Assembly (NCBI GenBank): GCA_963825255.1
Contig: CAWGSF010000009.1
Coordinates: 1,128,650-1,192,649, forward strand
DNA from: JAIBJN01 sp963825255
GTDB taxonomy: Bacteria; Actinomycetota; Thermoleophilia; Gaiellales; Gaiellaceae
Reading direction: 5' to 3'
DNA: 64,000 nt
This document shows positions 1 to 9,295 of the stretch, one piece after another. How positions within the stretch are numbered: the first letter of the stretch is position 1; each line of letters opens with the position of its first letter. Under the pieces are notes generated by a model. It was given only the letters and a program-made list of their open reading frames with translations, was not told the DNA's origin and did not search any database. Both the position numbers and the translations under genes were made by a program.

Positions 1-31
1 GCTGCCTGGTGCCTCAAGTACGCTCGATCCT

Positions 32-553
32 ATGGCAACGGCCGCCGGCCTCCGCGAGTGGCGCACCTGCCCGCGGTGCGGGACCGTGCTCGACCACGGC
101 GATTCCTCGGTCTCGTGCCCGGGCTGCGGCCTCGCCGAGTACGCCACGCCGGCGCCGACCGCGAGCGCGGTCGTCGTCGGCCCGGACGGCCGCGTGCTTC
201 TCGCCCGGCGCGCCGTCGACCCCGGTGCTGGCGGCTGGGATCTCCCGGGCGGGTTCATGGACGAGGGGGAAGAGCCGCTCGAGGCGCTCCGGCGGGAGCT
301 CCGCGAGGAGACGGGGCTCGACAGCGAGCCCGGGGAGTTCCTCGGAGCGATCCCAGACCGCTACGGCGAGGACGGTGCCTGGACGGTCAACTTCTACTGG
401 ACGGCGCGGCTCGCCCCCGGCGAGCCGAAGGCCGCGGACGACGTTGCCGAGCTCGTCTGGTACCCGCCGGACGACCTTCCTCCGCGGCGCGAGTTCGCCT
501 TCGCGAACTCGGTCGAGATCCTGGAGCGCTTCGGGGCGGCCTTCCGGCCTTGA
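32..553 (+). CDS. Nudix hydrolase with N-terminal zinc ribbon
   Basis: A 173-residue cytoplasmic Nudix hydrolase that would cleave a nucleoside-diphosphate-linked substrate; the substrate cannot be told from sequence. Residues 13-32 hold two CxxC pairs (CPRC and CPGC), a zinc ribbon like that of NADH-pyrophosphatase-type Nudix proteins. The Nudix box spans about residues 74-96: G, five residues, E80, seven residues, then RELREETGL, so the metal-binding glutamates are intact. The stop codon overlaps the TTG start of the next gene (TTGA), which suggests translational coupling. Confidence 0.88.
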   Translation: MATAAGLREWRTCPRCGTVLDHGDSSVSCPGCGLAEYATPAPTASAVVVGPDGRVLLARRAVDPGAGGWDLPGGFMDEGEEPLEALRRELREETGLDSEPGEFLGAIPDRYGEDGAWTVNFYWTARLAPGEPKAADDVAELVWYPPDDLPPRREFAFANSVEILERFGAAFRP

Positions 554-1383
554 CCGGGCCGCTGCTCGCCCTCGGGGCGAGCCTGAGCTGGGGGCTCGGA
601 GACTTTCTCGCCGGGCTGAGGAGCCGGTCGTTGCCGATCCTCACCGTCCTCGTTGTCTCACAGGCCGCCGGGCTCCTGACGATCGCGGTCGTCGTCGCGG
701 CCCGCGGCAACGGGCCGCCGGAGGCCCGCTACGTCGGCTATGCGGTGCTCGCCGGTCTCTGCGGCACCGTCGGGCTCGCCGCCCTCTACCGGGGCCTGGC
801 GGTCGGCGACATGAGCGTCGTCGCTCCGATCTCGGCCACGGCCGCCGTCGTCCCCGTCGTGGCGGGCCTCGCCAACGGCGAGCGCCCGTCTCTCCTCCAG
901 GGATTCGGCGTCGCGCTCGCGCTCGCGGGCGTCGCGCTCACCGCGCACCAGCGCGGAACAGGCCGCGGAGGCGCGGCGGCCGGCGTCGGGCTCGCGCTCG
1001 TGGCCGCGCTCTCCTTCGGGCTCCTCCTCGTCGCGCTCGGGGCCGCCAGCGAGGGTGACGCCCTCTGGGGAACGCTCTCGATGCGGATCACGTCGGTCTC
1101 GGCTCTGGTCGTCGCGGCCCTGATCGTCCGTCCGAGCTTCGCGCTCCGGGAGGGAGCCCTGCCGGCGCTCGTCCTCGTCGGCGTCCTCGACACCGCCGGA
1201 AACGCACTCTTCGCCATCGCCTCCACGAGGAGCCTGCTCAGCCTCGCGGCCGTGCTCGCGCAGCTCTATCCCGTCGTCACCGTGCTCCTCGCGCGCGTCG
1301 TGCTCGGCGAGCGGATCTCGCCCAGCCAGCAGGCCGGCGTCGCCACGGTCTTCGTCGGCGTCGTCCTCATCACGGCTGGCTAG
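550..1383 (+). CDS. DMT/EamA-family transporter
   Basis: A 277-residue integral membrane protein of the drug/metabolite transporter superfamily, with about ten hydrophobic segments in two EamA repeats. The second repeat ends in the typical pattern of a helix, a LGERIS-like loop and a final helix. The start is taken as TTG at 550 because the first helix (LLALGASLSWGLGDF) begins at once and the TTG overlaps the Nudix stop. The transported solute is unknown; amino acids, nucleosides or drug-like metabolites are all possible in this family. Confidence 0.85.
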   Translation: MTGPLLALGASLSWGLGDFLAGLRSRSLPILTVLVVSQAAGLLTIAVVVAARGNGPPEARYVGYAVLAGLCGTVGLAALYRGLAVGDMSVVAPISATAAVVPVVAGLANGERPSLLQGFGVALALAGVALTAHQRGTGRGGAAAGVGLALVAALSFGLLLVALGAASEGDALWGTLSMRITSVSALVVAALIVRPSFALREGALPALVLVGVLDTAGNALFAIASTRSLLSLAAVLAQLYPVVTVLLARVVLGERISPSQQAGVATVFVGVVLITAG

Positions 1384-1461
1384 GACCGGCCGAACGGCTA
1401 GGAAGGAAGAGCCGAAAGGCCTATACAGGACTCGGAGCCCGCGGCCGATAAACGCCTCACT

Positions 1462-1602
1462 GTGGACTTCGGAACGCACTCCATCGAAGAGCACCTCCGC
1501 GAGGACTGGCTCGACGCCTGGATTGCGGAGGGCCTCGACGCGGTCGAGGCGTTCCTCCGCAACCATGCGGCGTTCGACTCGTTCCTCGAAGATCGCGAGT
1601 AA
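1462..1602 (+). CDS. Small hypothetical protein (46 aa)
   Basis: A short open frame starting at GTG 1462, rich in acidic residues and tryptophan (HLREDWLDAWIAEGLDAVEAF). Its third codon positions are mostly G or C like those of its neighbours. It lies between the transporter and a convergent thioredoxin gene. No good Shine-Dalgarno sequence precedes the start, so it may be a chance frame. I recognise no family. Confidence 0.35.
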   Translation: MDFGTHSIEEHLREDWLDAWIAEGLDAVEAFLRNHAAFDSFLEDRE

Positions 1603-1629
1603 CGCGTCTCTGCGGCCGGGCGCCGGGCG

Positions 1630-1950
1630 CTAGGCCTCGACGAGGCCGAGCGAGCGCTCGAGCATCGTCTTCGGCTGCGCGCCGAGCGCGGCCGCGGCCG
1701 GCTCGCCACCCTTGAAGAGGACGATCGTCGGGATGGAGAGGATCCCGTAGCGCTCGCGCAGCTCGGGCTCCTCGTCGATGTTCACCTTGACGACGCGGAG
1801 CTCGTCCGCGCGCTCCTCCGCGATCTGCTCGAGGACGGGGGAGATCGCGTGGCAGGGGCCACACCACTCCGCCCAGAAATCGACGATCACCGGGGTCTCG
1901 CTCCGGAGGACCTCGGCGTCGAAGTCCGTGGTCGTGATTGCAGTTGTCAT
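1630..1950 (-). CDS. trxA: Thioredoxin
   Basis: A 106-residue cytoplasmic thioredoxin. The active site is WCGPC with cysteines 30 and 33, inside the usual VDFWAEWCGPC strand-helix element, and the cis-proline loop SIPT is present near residue 74. Length and order match housekeeping TrxA. It is divergent from the IleRS-like gene with only 28 bp between the two starts, so both promoters must overlap. A second, different thioredoxin lies in the grd operon at 21.9 kb. Confidence 0.93.
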   Translation of the reverse strand: MTTAITTTDFDAEVLRSETPVIVDFWAEWCGPCHAISPVLEQIAEERADELRVVKVNIDEEPELRERYGILSIPTIVLFKGGEPAAAALGAQPKTMLERSLGLVEA

Positions 1951-1978
1951 GACTCTTCAAACGTAGACTGACTCGCAA

Positions 1979-4900
1979 ATGTTCCGCCCTCTGCCGCCCG
2001 TGCCCGACCACCCTGCCCTCGAGCTCGAGATCCTCGACTGGTGGGAGGAGAACGGCACGTTCGAGAAGCTCCGAGAGCAGAATCGCGGCCGCCCGACGTG
2101 GAGCTTCTTCGACGGCCCGGTGACCGCGAACAAGACGCTCGCCGTGCACACCGCGTGGGGCCGCACGCTCAAGGACGTGTTCCAGCGCTACAAGGCGCTC
2201 CGGGGCTTCGACCAGCGCTATCAGAACGGCTTCGACTGCCAGGGCCTGTGGATCGAGGTGGGCGTCGAGCGCGAGCTCGGGCTCAACTCGAAGCGCGAGA
2301 TCGAGGAGTACGGGCTCGCCGAGTTCGCGCGTCGCTGCCGCGAGAAGGTCGTGTGGTCGGCAACCGAGCTCACGCGGGGCTCGAAGCGGCTCGGCCAGTG
2401 GATGGACTGGGGCAACGACTACTTCACGTTCTCGGACACGAACATCGAGTACATCTGGCGCTTCCTCCGGCTCATGCACGAGCAGGGGCACCTCTACAAG
2501 GGCCACCGCTCGACCGAGTGGTGCCCGCGGTGCGGCACCTCGATCTCGGCCCACGAGCTCGTCGGGAGCTACGAGGACCGCACCGATCCCTCGCTCTTCG
2601 TCCGCTTCCCGCTCGTCGACCGGCCCGGGCAGTCGCTCGCCGTCTGGACGACGACGCCCTGGACGCTGCCCGCGAACGTCGCCGCGGCGATCAAGCCGGA
2701 CGCGGAGTACGGTCTCCGGGCCGAGGGCGACTGGGTCGCCGTCGCCCGCGACCCCGAGGCCGGGTTCGTGGAGCGCTCGCCCGGGGCCGATCTCGTCGGC
2801 CTGCGCTACGAGGGGCCGTTCGACAACCTGCCGGCGGCGCGCGAGGTGGAGCACCGGGTCATCCCCTGGGACGAGGTCTCGCTCGAGGAGGGGACGGGCA
2901 TCGTGCACATCGCGCCCGGTTGCGGCGCCGAGGACTTCGAGCTCTCCCGCGTGCACGACCTCCTCGTGCTGACGCCCGTCGACGAGTCGGGCCGCTTCTA
3001 CACCGACTACGGGTGGCTGCACGGCCAGAGCACCGTCGAGGCCGCGGAGCAGATCGCGGTCGACCTCGGCGAGCGGGGCAAGCTCATCGCGGCGGAGGAG
3101 ATCGAGCACCGCTTTCCCTTCTGCTGGCGCTGCCACACGCCGCTCATCTTCCGGATCGCGGACGACTGGTTCATCGCGGTCGACGAGCTGCGCCCGAGGC
3201 TCCTCGAGGCGAACGCCGGCGTGCGGTGGACCCCGGACTACTTCGGGAAGCGGATGGACGACTGGCTCACGAACATGGGCGACTGGAACATCTCCCGCCG
3301 CCGCTACTTCGGCCTGCCGCTCCCCATCTACCCGTGCGAGTGCGGCCACGTGACCGTCGTCGGCTCGAAGGCCCACCTGGCGGAGGTCGCCACCGCGGGG
3401 CTCGAGCAGCTCGAGGAGCTCCATCGTCCCTGGATCGACGAGGTGACGATTCGCTGCGAGGCGTGCGGGAACGAGACGGTGCGCCGGATCCCCGAGGTCG
3501 GCGACGTCTGGCTCGACGCCGGCATCGTCCCCTTCTCGACGCTCGGCTGGGAGAACCCGGAGTGGGTCGAGGGCGGGTACGCGACCGGCGCCTCGGCCGG
3601 CCTCTCCGGCGCCGACCTCCCCGACCACGCCTACTGGGAGACGTGGTTCCCGGCGGACTGGGTCTCGGAGATGCGCGAGCAGATCAGGCTCTGGTTCTAC
3701 TCACAGCTCTTCATGAGCGTCGCGCTCATCGGCCGCGCCCCGTTCCGGGAGGTGCTCGGCTACGAGAAGATGCTCGACGAGCACGGGCGGGAGATGCACG
3801 GCGCCTGGGGGAACATGATCAGCGCCGAGGACGCCTTCGCGCGCATGGGCGCCGACGTCATGCGCTTCCAGTTCTGTGCCCAGCCTCCCGACCGCAACCT
3901 CCTCTTCGGCTACGGGCCGGCGAACGAGATCAAGAGGCGGCTGCTGACGCTCTGGAACTCCGTCCGCTTCCTCGTCGACTACGGGAACATCGAGGATTTC
4001 GCTCCCGCGTATCCGGACCTCGAGGCGCCCCCGGTGGACGAGGGGTCCCGGCCGCTCGACCGCTGGCTCGTCTCGCGGACCCGACAGTACGTCGCCGAGG
4101 CGACCGAGGCGCTCGAGAACCAGCTCACGTACCGGCTCATCGAGAGCTTCGAGGCGTTCGTGGACGACGTCTCCAACTGGTACATCCGGCGGTCGCGGCG
4201 GCGCTTCTGGGACGGGGACGAGGCGGCGCTGCGCGTGCTCTGGCACGCGCTCGTCCAGGGCATCCGCGGGATCGCGCCCGTGATGCCGTTCCTCGCCGAG
4301 CACCTGTGGCGGAACCTCGTCGCCGGCCCCTGCGAGGGAGCGCCGGAGAGCGTCTTCCTCGCCGGGTGGCCCGAGCTCACCGAGCCCGACTCGGCGCTCC
4401 TGGACGAGATCCGTGAGGTGCGCGCCGTCGTCGGGCTCGGGCGCGAGGCTCGCGGCACCGCCGACGTCAAGCTGCGCCAGCCGCTTCGTGAGCTCGTGGT
4501 CGAGGGAGCTGAGCGCGCCGCAAGTCATGCCGACGAGATCGCCGAGGAGCTCCGCGTCAAGTCGGTCACGTTCGCGCCGATCGAGGGGGCGACGATCCGG
4601 GCCAAGCCCAACCTCAAGCTGCTCGGGCCGAGGCTCGGCTCCGAGCTCCCGGCCCTTCGCGCCGCGCTCGCCGACGGGCGCTTCGAGCGGCTTCCCGACG
4701 GGCGCGTCCAGGTCGACGGGCACGAGCTGGCACCGGAGGAGGTCTTCGTCGAGCGGGCGGCGCCCGAGGGCTGGGCGCTCGCCGAGGGCGACGCCCTCTC
4801 GGTCGCTCTCGACGCCCGGCTCGACCCGGAGCTCGAGCTCGAGGGGCGGGTCTACGACCTCGTGCACGCCGTGAACACGATGCGCAAGGAGCAGGGGCTC

Positions 4901-5032
4901 GCCATCACCGACCGCATCGTCCTCACCCTCCCCGACGGGGGCGACCTCGAGCAGTTCGAGGACTGGATCAGGTCGGAGACGCTCGCCGTCGAGATCGAGC
5001 GCGGCCCGGAGCTCGCCCTCCGGAAGGCCTGA
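1979..5032 (+). CDS. ileS: Isoleucyl-tRNA synthetase-like protein with degenerate signature motifs
   Basis: A 1017-residue class Ia synthetase of the IleRS type. Present are the Rossmann core, a CP1 editing domain with the TTTPWTLP motif and a GTGIVHIAPG motif, cysteine pairs CPRC, CEC and CEAC for zinc, and an anticodon-binding C-terminal half (WYIRRSRRRFW). Two catalytic signatures are altered. The HIGH motif reads HTAW (residues 57-60), and the KMSKS loop reads MHGAWGN (606-612), without the catalytic lysines. GWDCHGLP is replaced by GFDCQGLW. From memory, related long IleRS-like proteins carry HHAW and MHKS variants, so this may be a distinct clade with further loss. It could be a functional IleRS, a paralogue, or an editing factor. 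Confidence 0.8.
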   Translation: MFRPLPPVPDHPALELEILDWWEENGTFEKLREQNRGRPTWSFFDGPVTANKTLAVHTAWGRTLKDVFQRYKALRGFDQRYQNGFDCQGLWIEVGVERELGLNSKREIEEYGLAEFARRCREKVVWSATELTRGSKRLGQWMDWGNDYFTFSDTNIEYIWRFLRLMHEQGHLYKGHRSTEWCPRCGTSISAHELVGSYEDRTDPSLFVRFPLVDRPGQSLAVWTTTPWTLPANVAAAIKPDAEYGLRAEGDWVAVARDPEAGFVERSPGADLVGLRYEGPFDNLPAAREVEHRVIPWDEVSLEEGTGIVHIAPGCGAEDFELSRVHDLLVLTPVDESGRFYTDYGWLHGQSTVEAAEQIAVDLGERGKLIAAEEIEHRFPFCWRCHTPLIFRIADDWFIAVDELRPRLLEANAGVRWTPDYFGKRMDDWLTNMGDWNISRRRYFGLPLPIYPCECGHVTVVGSKAHLAEVATAGLEQLEELHRPWIDEVTIRCEACGNETVRRIPEVGDVWLDAGIVPFSTLGWENPEWVEGGYATGASAGLSGADLPDHAYWETWFPADWVSEMREQIRLWFYSQLFMSVALIGRAPFREVLGYEKMLDEHGREMHGAWGNMISAEDAFARMGADVMRFQFCAQPPDRNLLFGYGPANEIKRRLLTLWNSVRFLVDYGNIEDFAPAYPDLEAPPVDEGSRPLDRWLVSRTRQYVAEATEALENQLTYRLIESFEAFVDDVSNWYIRRSRRRFWDGDEAALRVLWHALVQGIRGIAPVMPFLAEHLWRNLVAGPCEGAPESVFLAGWPELTEPDSALLDEIREVRAVVGLGREARGTADVKLRQPLRELVVEGAERAASHADEIAEELRVKSVTFAPIEGATIRAKPNLKLLGPRLGSELPALRAALADGRFERLPDGRVQVDGHELAPEEVFVERAAPEGWALAEGDALSVALDARLDPELELEGRVYDLVHAVNTMRKEQGLAITDRIVLTLPDGGDLEQFEDWIRSETLAVEIERGPELALRKA

Positions 5033-5035
5033 GCG

Positions 5036-5058
5036 ACAAGTAACAGTCTGTTACTTGT
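5036..5058. repeat. Perfect 11-bp inverted repeat, 1-nt spacer
   Basis: ACAAGTAACAG, one T, then CTGTTACTTGT, starting four bases after the ileS stop. It could form a 9-bp hairpin, but no T-run follows. The AT-rich arms stand out in this GC-rich DNA. The one-base spacer resembles a dimeric-repressor operator as much as a terminator. Confidence 0.6.
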
Positions 5059-5108
5059 GAAGGCTTCGCTCGGAGAAAGCCGGCCGGCCGGCGCTTAGAA
5101 CGGAGAAA

Positions 5109-5147
5109 GCCCGCCGCTCGGGGGGTAATCGCGGCGGGCCTTCCCAC
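5109..5147. terminator. Probable bidirectional terminator downstream of ileS
   Basis: A 9-bp GC stem (GCCCGCCGC at 5109-5117 with GCGGCGGGC at 5131-5139) is preceded by AAA and followed by CTTCCC. The loop is 13 nt. It would end transcription from ileS before the histidine-kinase gene. Confidence 0.6.
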
Positions 5148-5238
5148 ATTGCTCACCGCGGCTTACATGGCCAGGGACACACACCGCGGTTCGCATCGCC
5201 CAGTGGAGCCACCGTACCGCCCCCGGAACGGACTTCCA

Positions 5239-5260
5239 ATGGGCCGAACGGCCCATCTTT
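5239..5260. terminator. Hairpin with GAAC loop before the kinase gene
   Basis: ATGGGCC (5239-5245), loop GAAC, GGCCCAT (5250-5256), then CTTT. It is a short hairpin in the ileS/kinase intergenic region. It may be a second terminator or part of the kinase leader; the sequence does not decide. Confidence 0.35.
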
Positions 5261-5356
5261 GAAAGCAGGGTTCTTCTGCGTTTGGGATGAGAAACGCCGG
5301 CTCTCGCGAACGTGACGGGGCGGCCCGACCTCCCTATCATCAACCGGAAGCCGCCG

Positions 5357-8300
5357 GTGAGTCACGACACCCAGACGATGCTGCTCGACGCGCTGCCCCT
5401 GCTGGTCCTCGCAGGCCTGTACGCCGTGGTCGCGGTCGTGCTCGGCGTCGCCCTCGCGCGGGAGCGCCGCGCGACGTGGCTCGGCCTCGGGATCTGGCTC
5501 CTGTTCGCGGTCGTGGCCGTCCTGTCCGCGCTCCTGGGCGCGCTGCGCCTCGCCGGCCGGGACCCGATCGGCGAGAGCTCGTGGCTCGTGCTCGCCGGCG
5601 TCATCGTCCTCGCAGTGCCTGCCTTCGTCGTCCTCCTGCGCGGACACGAGCGGACCCTTCTCGTCAGCGCGCGCCGGCGGGTGCGCGAGGCGGAGGAGCG
5701 CGCCGCGGAGCGCGGGAGGGAGGCCGATGCCATCTCGCGGCTCTCGGCGGAGCTCTCGCGTGCCCAGACCGCGCGGGAGGCGACGGACTCGCTCTTCGAC
5801 GAGGTCGAGGCGCTCCTCGCGCCCGACGTCCTGCTGCTCGCGCTGGTCGACGAGGAGCGACGGCGCGCCTCCGGCTTCGCCGCCCGCGGCCTCGACGAGG
5901 ACTGGTGGCAGACCGTCGAGCTCGACCTGGACGAGGACGCGGGCGCGATCGTCTCGGTCGCGCGCGACCGCGCCTCTCTGGCCATCCACGACGTCGTCAC
6001 CTCGCCCGACGTCAACCGGGAGCTCGCTGACGCCGTCGACGCGAAGAGCGCGGCCTTCGTCCCGCTGATCTCCGAGAGCGAGGTGACCGGCGTCCTCGTC
6101 GCCTGTGCCCGGGATCAGCACCGCGACTTCTCGGCGGCGGAGCTCGAGCTCGTCCAGGGCCTGGCGAGCGAGGCTGCCCTCGCACTCGGTCGCGCCCGGT
6201 CGAGCGAGGCCCTTCGGGTCGCACTCGACCGCGAGCGCCTCGTCGCCGAGATCGGACGGCGCGTGCGCTCGGAGCTCGACCTCGACACGGTTCTCCACGT
6301 CGCCGTCGAGGAGACGGCCAGGGCGGTCGGAGTCAGCCGGTGCTTCATCAGGCTCGGCGAGCCCGGGGAGCCGATGCCCGTGGTGGCCGAGTGGGACGCG
6401 GAGGGGGTGGAGCCGGTCGGGGACGCCGCCTCGCGGCTGCCCGTGACGAACCTCGCCGCCCGTGAGCGGCGAACCGTGGCCGTCGAGCACGTCGCCGTCT
6501 CGAACGAGATCGGCGATCCGGCGCTCGGGAGCCGGCAGGCCCTTCTCGAGCTCGGGACGAACGCGGCGCTGGCGACCCCGATCCTCGTGTTCGACCGCAT
6601 GATCGGCGTCGTCGACCTGCACCGGCCCGAGGCGAGCCGCTGGACGCCCGGAGAGATCGCGCTCGCGGAGGCGGTCGCGCGGGAGGTCGGGCTCGCGATC
6701 TCGACGGCGCGCCTGCTCGGCGAGAACGAGCGGCGGCTGCGCCAGCAGGAGACGCTGATCGAGGCGGCCCAGGTCCTGACCAGCGAGCTCAACTTCGAGT
6801 CGGTCATCCGTCGCCTGGTCGAAGAGGTCGTCACCCTCACGCGCGCCGACGCGGCCGACTGCTGGATCCTCGAGCCCGACCGGCGGTTCCTGCGCTGCCG
6901 GGCGGTCGCCGGGTTGCCCGACTGGAACGTCGGGCGCCAGATCCCGCCCGAAGGCACGATCGGGCGCTCTCTGGAGACCGGTCGCAGCATCCTCACGCAC
7001 GACTTCGGGGCGACCGAGGAGCCGCCGCCGAGCCCGCCGTATGCGGTCTTCAACGACGTCATGGCCGCGCCGATCACCTGGCTGGGCGAGGCACGCGGCG
7101 TCCTCGGCGTCTGCTCGCGCGAGGGCGGCCGGTTCGACGCGGGCGACGTCGAGCTGCTGGAGGCGTTCGCGCGCTTCGCCTCCCTCGCCCTCCACAACGC
7201 CGAGAGCTTCGAGGAGCGCGCGCGCCAGGCCGGCGTCGAGCGCGGCTTCTTCCGGATCGCGGAGGTGCTCGGGTCCTCGCTCTCGCTCGCCGAGACGCTC
7301 GACGCCCTCGCGCAGGCCGCGTGCGAGGCCCTGGGCGGGACGTCCGCGCTCGTCGCCGAGCTGCGCGGGGACACGCTCGTCCTCGCGGGCGCGCACGAGA
7401 TCCCGCGGTCCGTCAGGGAGCGCTTCACCGGCGGGGTGTCCGGGTCGCTCTGCTCGCTCGCCGGGAACGCGGGCCAGGAGCGGATCATCTCCTCGAGCGA
7501 GCTCGCCGGGGACGAGCGCTTCGACCCGGATCTGCGTGAGCTGCTCGCCACGGAGGGATACGGCGCCCTCCTGTGCGCGCCCGTCGCCGGCGCCCGCGAC
7601 GAGGCGTACCTGGCGATCGTCCTGTTCCGGGGCGAGCGGGCGATCGCGGACGAGGACGTCCTGCTCGCACGTCAGCTGAGCGGCGCCGCCCGCGGCGCGC
7701 TCGAGCGAAGCGAGCTGTTCGAGCGGGAGCGCCGCGCGCGCACGTTCTCCCAGGGCCTCGCCCGCGTCGGCGCCGCGCTGGCAACGAGTCTCGACGCGGC
7801 GGTCGTGCTCGACGAGGTCGCGCGCGAGGCTCCCGCGCTGCTCGGAGCCGACGCCGCGGTCATCCGCCTCCTCGACGGCGAGGCGCTCGTGGTGCGCGCC
7901 GCGCACGGGCCCGAGACGGGACGCCTCGCCGGGACGAGGTCGAGCTCGTCGGCCGGCGTCTCCGGCGTCGTCGCCCAGTCGCGTGCTCCGCTGGCGGTTA
8001 CGGACGTGGCCGACGATCCGCGGCTCGCGAGAGGCGATTCGCTCCTCGAAGGGCGGGCGGCCGCGTGCGTCGCCGTCCCGATGAGCGCCCACGGAGGCGG
8101 GCTCTCGGGCGTGCTCGCCGTCTACTCGCGGGAGCCGCGCGCATGGCGCGACGACGAGGTGCAGTCCCTCTCGGCGCTGGCCGCCGCGGCCTCGACGTCG
8201 CTCGCCAACGCCGACCTCTACCAGCGCGTGGCCGAGGAGAAGGAGCGCAGCGGCGCGATCCTCGCGAACATCGCGGACGGGATCGTCGCCGTCGGCCGCG

Positions 8301-9295
8301 ACGGCCGGATCGTGCTCTGGAACGCGATGGCCGAGCAGATCACGGGCGTGCCCGCGGCGGAGGCGCTCGGGCGTCTCGTGCCCGAGGTGCTCCAGCGCGA
8401 CCTGGCGGGCGACGACTCGCGGCCGGCCGACGAGCGGCAGGTCGCGATCCGGGGCTCGAGCGGCGAGGTCTGGCTCGCGCTCTCCGAGGCCCTGATGCTC
8501 GACCCGGACGGCGCGATCGCCGGCCGCGTCTTCGCGTTCCGGGACGTCTCCCGGGAGCGCGCCGTCGAGGAGCTGAAGTCCGACTTCGTCGCGGCGGTCT
8601 CCCACGAGCTGCGGACGCCGCTCACCTCGATCTACGGCTTCGCAGAGACCCTCATGCGCGGCGACGTCGACTTCTCCGCGGCCGAGCGCGACACCTTCCT
8701 CCGGTACATCGGCTCCGAGTCGGAGCGGCTCATCCGCATCGTCGACGACCTCCTCAACGTGGCCCGCCTGGAGGCCGGGACGCTCGAGGTCACGCTGGCG
8801 CCGACGGACGTCGGCGAGGTCGCCCGCGAGGCCGCGGCGACGGTCGTGCCCGGCGCCGAGGGGCCGTCCCACATCGAGGTCGAGGTGGAGCCGGGCGCGC
8901 TCACGGTCGCCGCCGACCGCGAGAAGCTCGCGCGGGTGCTCGGGAACCTGCTCGACAACGCCGTCAAGTACTCGCCTGCGGGCGGCCGGATCGAGGTCGA
9001 AGCCCGCCGTCTCTCCGAGACTGCGGAGATCACCGTCGCCGACGAGGGGATCGGGATTTCCAGGGGCGACCGAGAGCGGATCTTCACGAAGTTCTTCCGC
9101 GCCGATCGCGGCACCACGACGCCCGAGGGCACGGGCCTCGGGCTCTTCCTCGTCCGCGGCCTCGTCACGGCCATGGGCGGGCGCGTCTGGGTCGACTCCG
9201 AGGAGGGACGCGGCTCGCGCTTCACGTTCGAGCTCCCGCTCGCCGGCGACGAGCCCGTCGACGCGCCCGTGGAGGAAGCGGCGGTGCAGTCGTGA
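5357..9295 (+). CDS. Membrane sensor histidine kinase with five GAF domains and a PAS domain
   Basis: About 1312 residues. The N-terminus carries three hydrophobic segments, followed by a charged coiled coil. Five GAF-like blocks follow (each with a start-of-domain helix such as SELNFESVIRRLV and a VLGV-type strand), spanning roughly residues 110-930. Next comes a PAS domain (ANIADGIVAVGRDGRIVLWN, about 960-1060), a HisKA domain with the phospho-accepting histidine in VSHELRTPLT (about 1083), and an HATPase_c domain with N box (NLLDNAVKYSP), DEGIGI and GTGLGLFL. GTG 5357 is chosen because GGAAG precedes it by six bases; an in-frame GTG at 5312 is the alternative. The gene overlaps the response-regulator start (GTGA). 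Confidence 0.9.
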   Translation: MSHDTQTMLLDALPLLVLAGLYAVVAVVLGVALARERRATWLGLGIWLLFAVVAVLSALLGALRLAGRDPIGESSWLVLAGVIVLAVPAFVVLLRGHERTLLVSARRRVREAEERAAERGREADAISRLSAELSRAQTAREATDSLFDEVEALLAPDVLLLALVDEERRRASGFAARGLDEDWWQTVELDLDEDAGAIVSVARDRASLAIHDVVTSPDVNRELADAVDAKSAAFVPLISESEVTGVLVACARDQHRDFSAAELELVQGLASEAALALGRARSSEALRVALDRERLVAEIGRRVRSELDLDTVLHVAVEETARAVGVSRCFIRLGEPGEPMPVVAEWDAEGVEPVGDAASRLPVTNLAARERRTVAVEHVAVSNEIGDPALGSRQALLELGTNAALATPILVFDRMIGVVDLHRPEASRWTPGEIALAEAVAREVGLAISTARLLGENERRLRQQETLIEAAQVLTSELNFESVIRRLVEEVVTLTRADAADCWILEPDRRFLRCRAVAGLPDWNVGRQIPPEGTIGRSLETGRSILTHDFGATEEPPPSPPYAVFNDVMAAPITWLGEARGVLGVCSREGGRFDAGDVELLEAFARFASLALHNAESFEERARQAGVERGFFRIAEVLGSSLSLAETLDALAQAACEALGGTSALVAELRGDTLVLAGAHEIPRSVRERFTGGVSGSLCSLAGNAGQERIISSSELAGDERFDPDLRELLATEGYGALLCAPVAGARDEAYLAIVLFRGERAIADEDVLLARQLSGAARGALERSELFERERRARTFSQGLARVGAALATSLDAAVVLDEVAREAPALLGADAAVIRLLDGEALVVRAAHGPETGRLAGTRSSSSAGVSGVVAQSRAPLAVTDVADDPRLARGDSLLEGRAAACVAVPMSAHGGGLSGVLAVYSREPRAWRDDEVQSLSALAAAASTSLANADLYQRVAEEKERSGAILANIADGIVAVGRDGRIVLWNAMAEQITGVPAAEALGRLVPEVLQRDLAGDDSRPADERQVAIRGSSGEVWLALSEALMLDPDGAIAGRVFAFRDVSRERAVEELKSDFVAAVSHELRTPLTSIYGFAETLMRGDVDFSAAERDTFLRYIGSESERLIRIVDDLLNVARLEAGTLEVTLAPTDVGEVAREAAATVVPGAEGPSHIEVEVEPGALTVAADREKLARVLGNLLDNAVKYSPAGGRIEVEARRLSETAEITVADEGIGISRGDRERIFTKFFRADRGTTTPEGTGLGLFLVRGLVTAMGGRVWVDSEEGRGSRFTFELPLAGDEPVDAPVEEAAVQS

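Noticed and set aside
1457..3628. 723-codon minus-strand frame opposite ileS
   Set aside because: Low-complexity shadow that also runs through the thioredoxin gene in another frame; ileS motifs on the plus strand decide the matter.
5153..8872. Very long open frame (over 1200 codons) on the minus strand opposite the histidine kinase
   Set aside because: It is an antisense shadow of GC-rich coding DNA: the composition is Arg/Gly/Pro/Asp-rich, it has no domain and no ribosome site, while the plus strand has a complete, motif-rich kinase.
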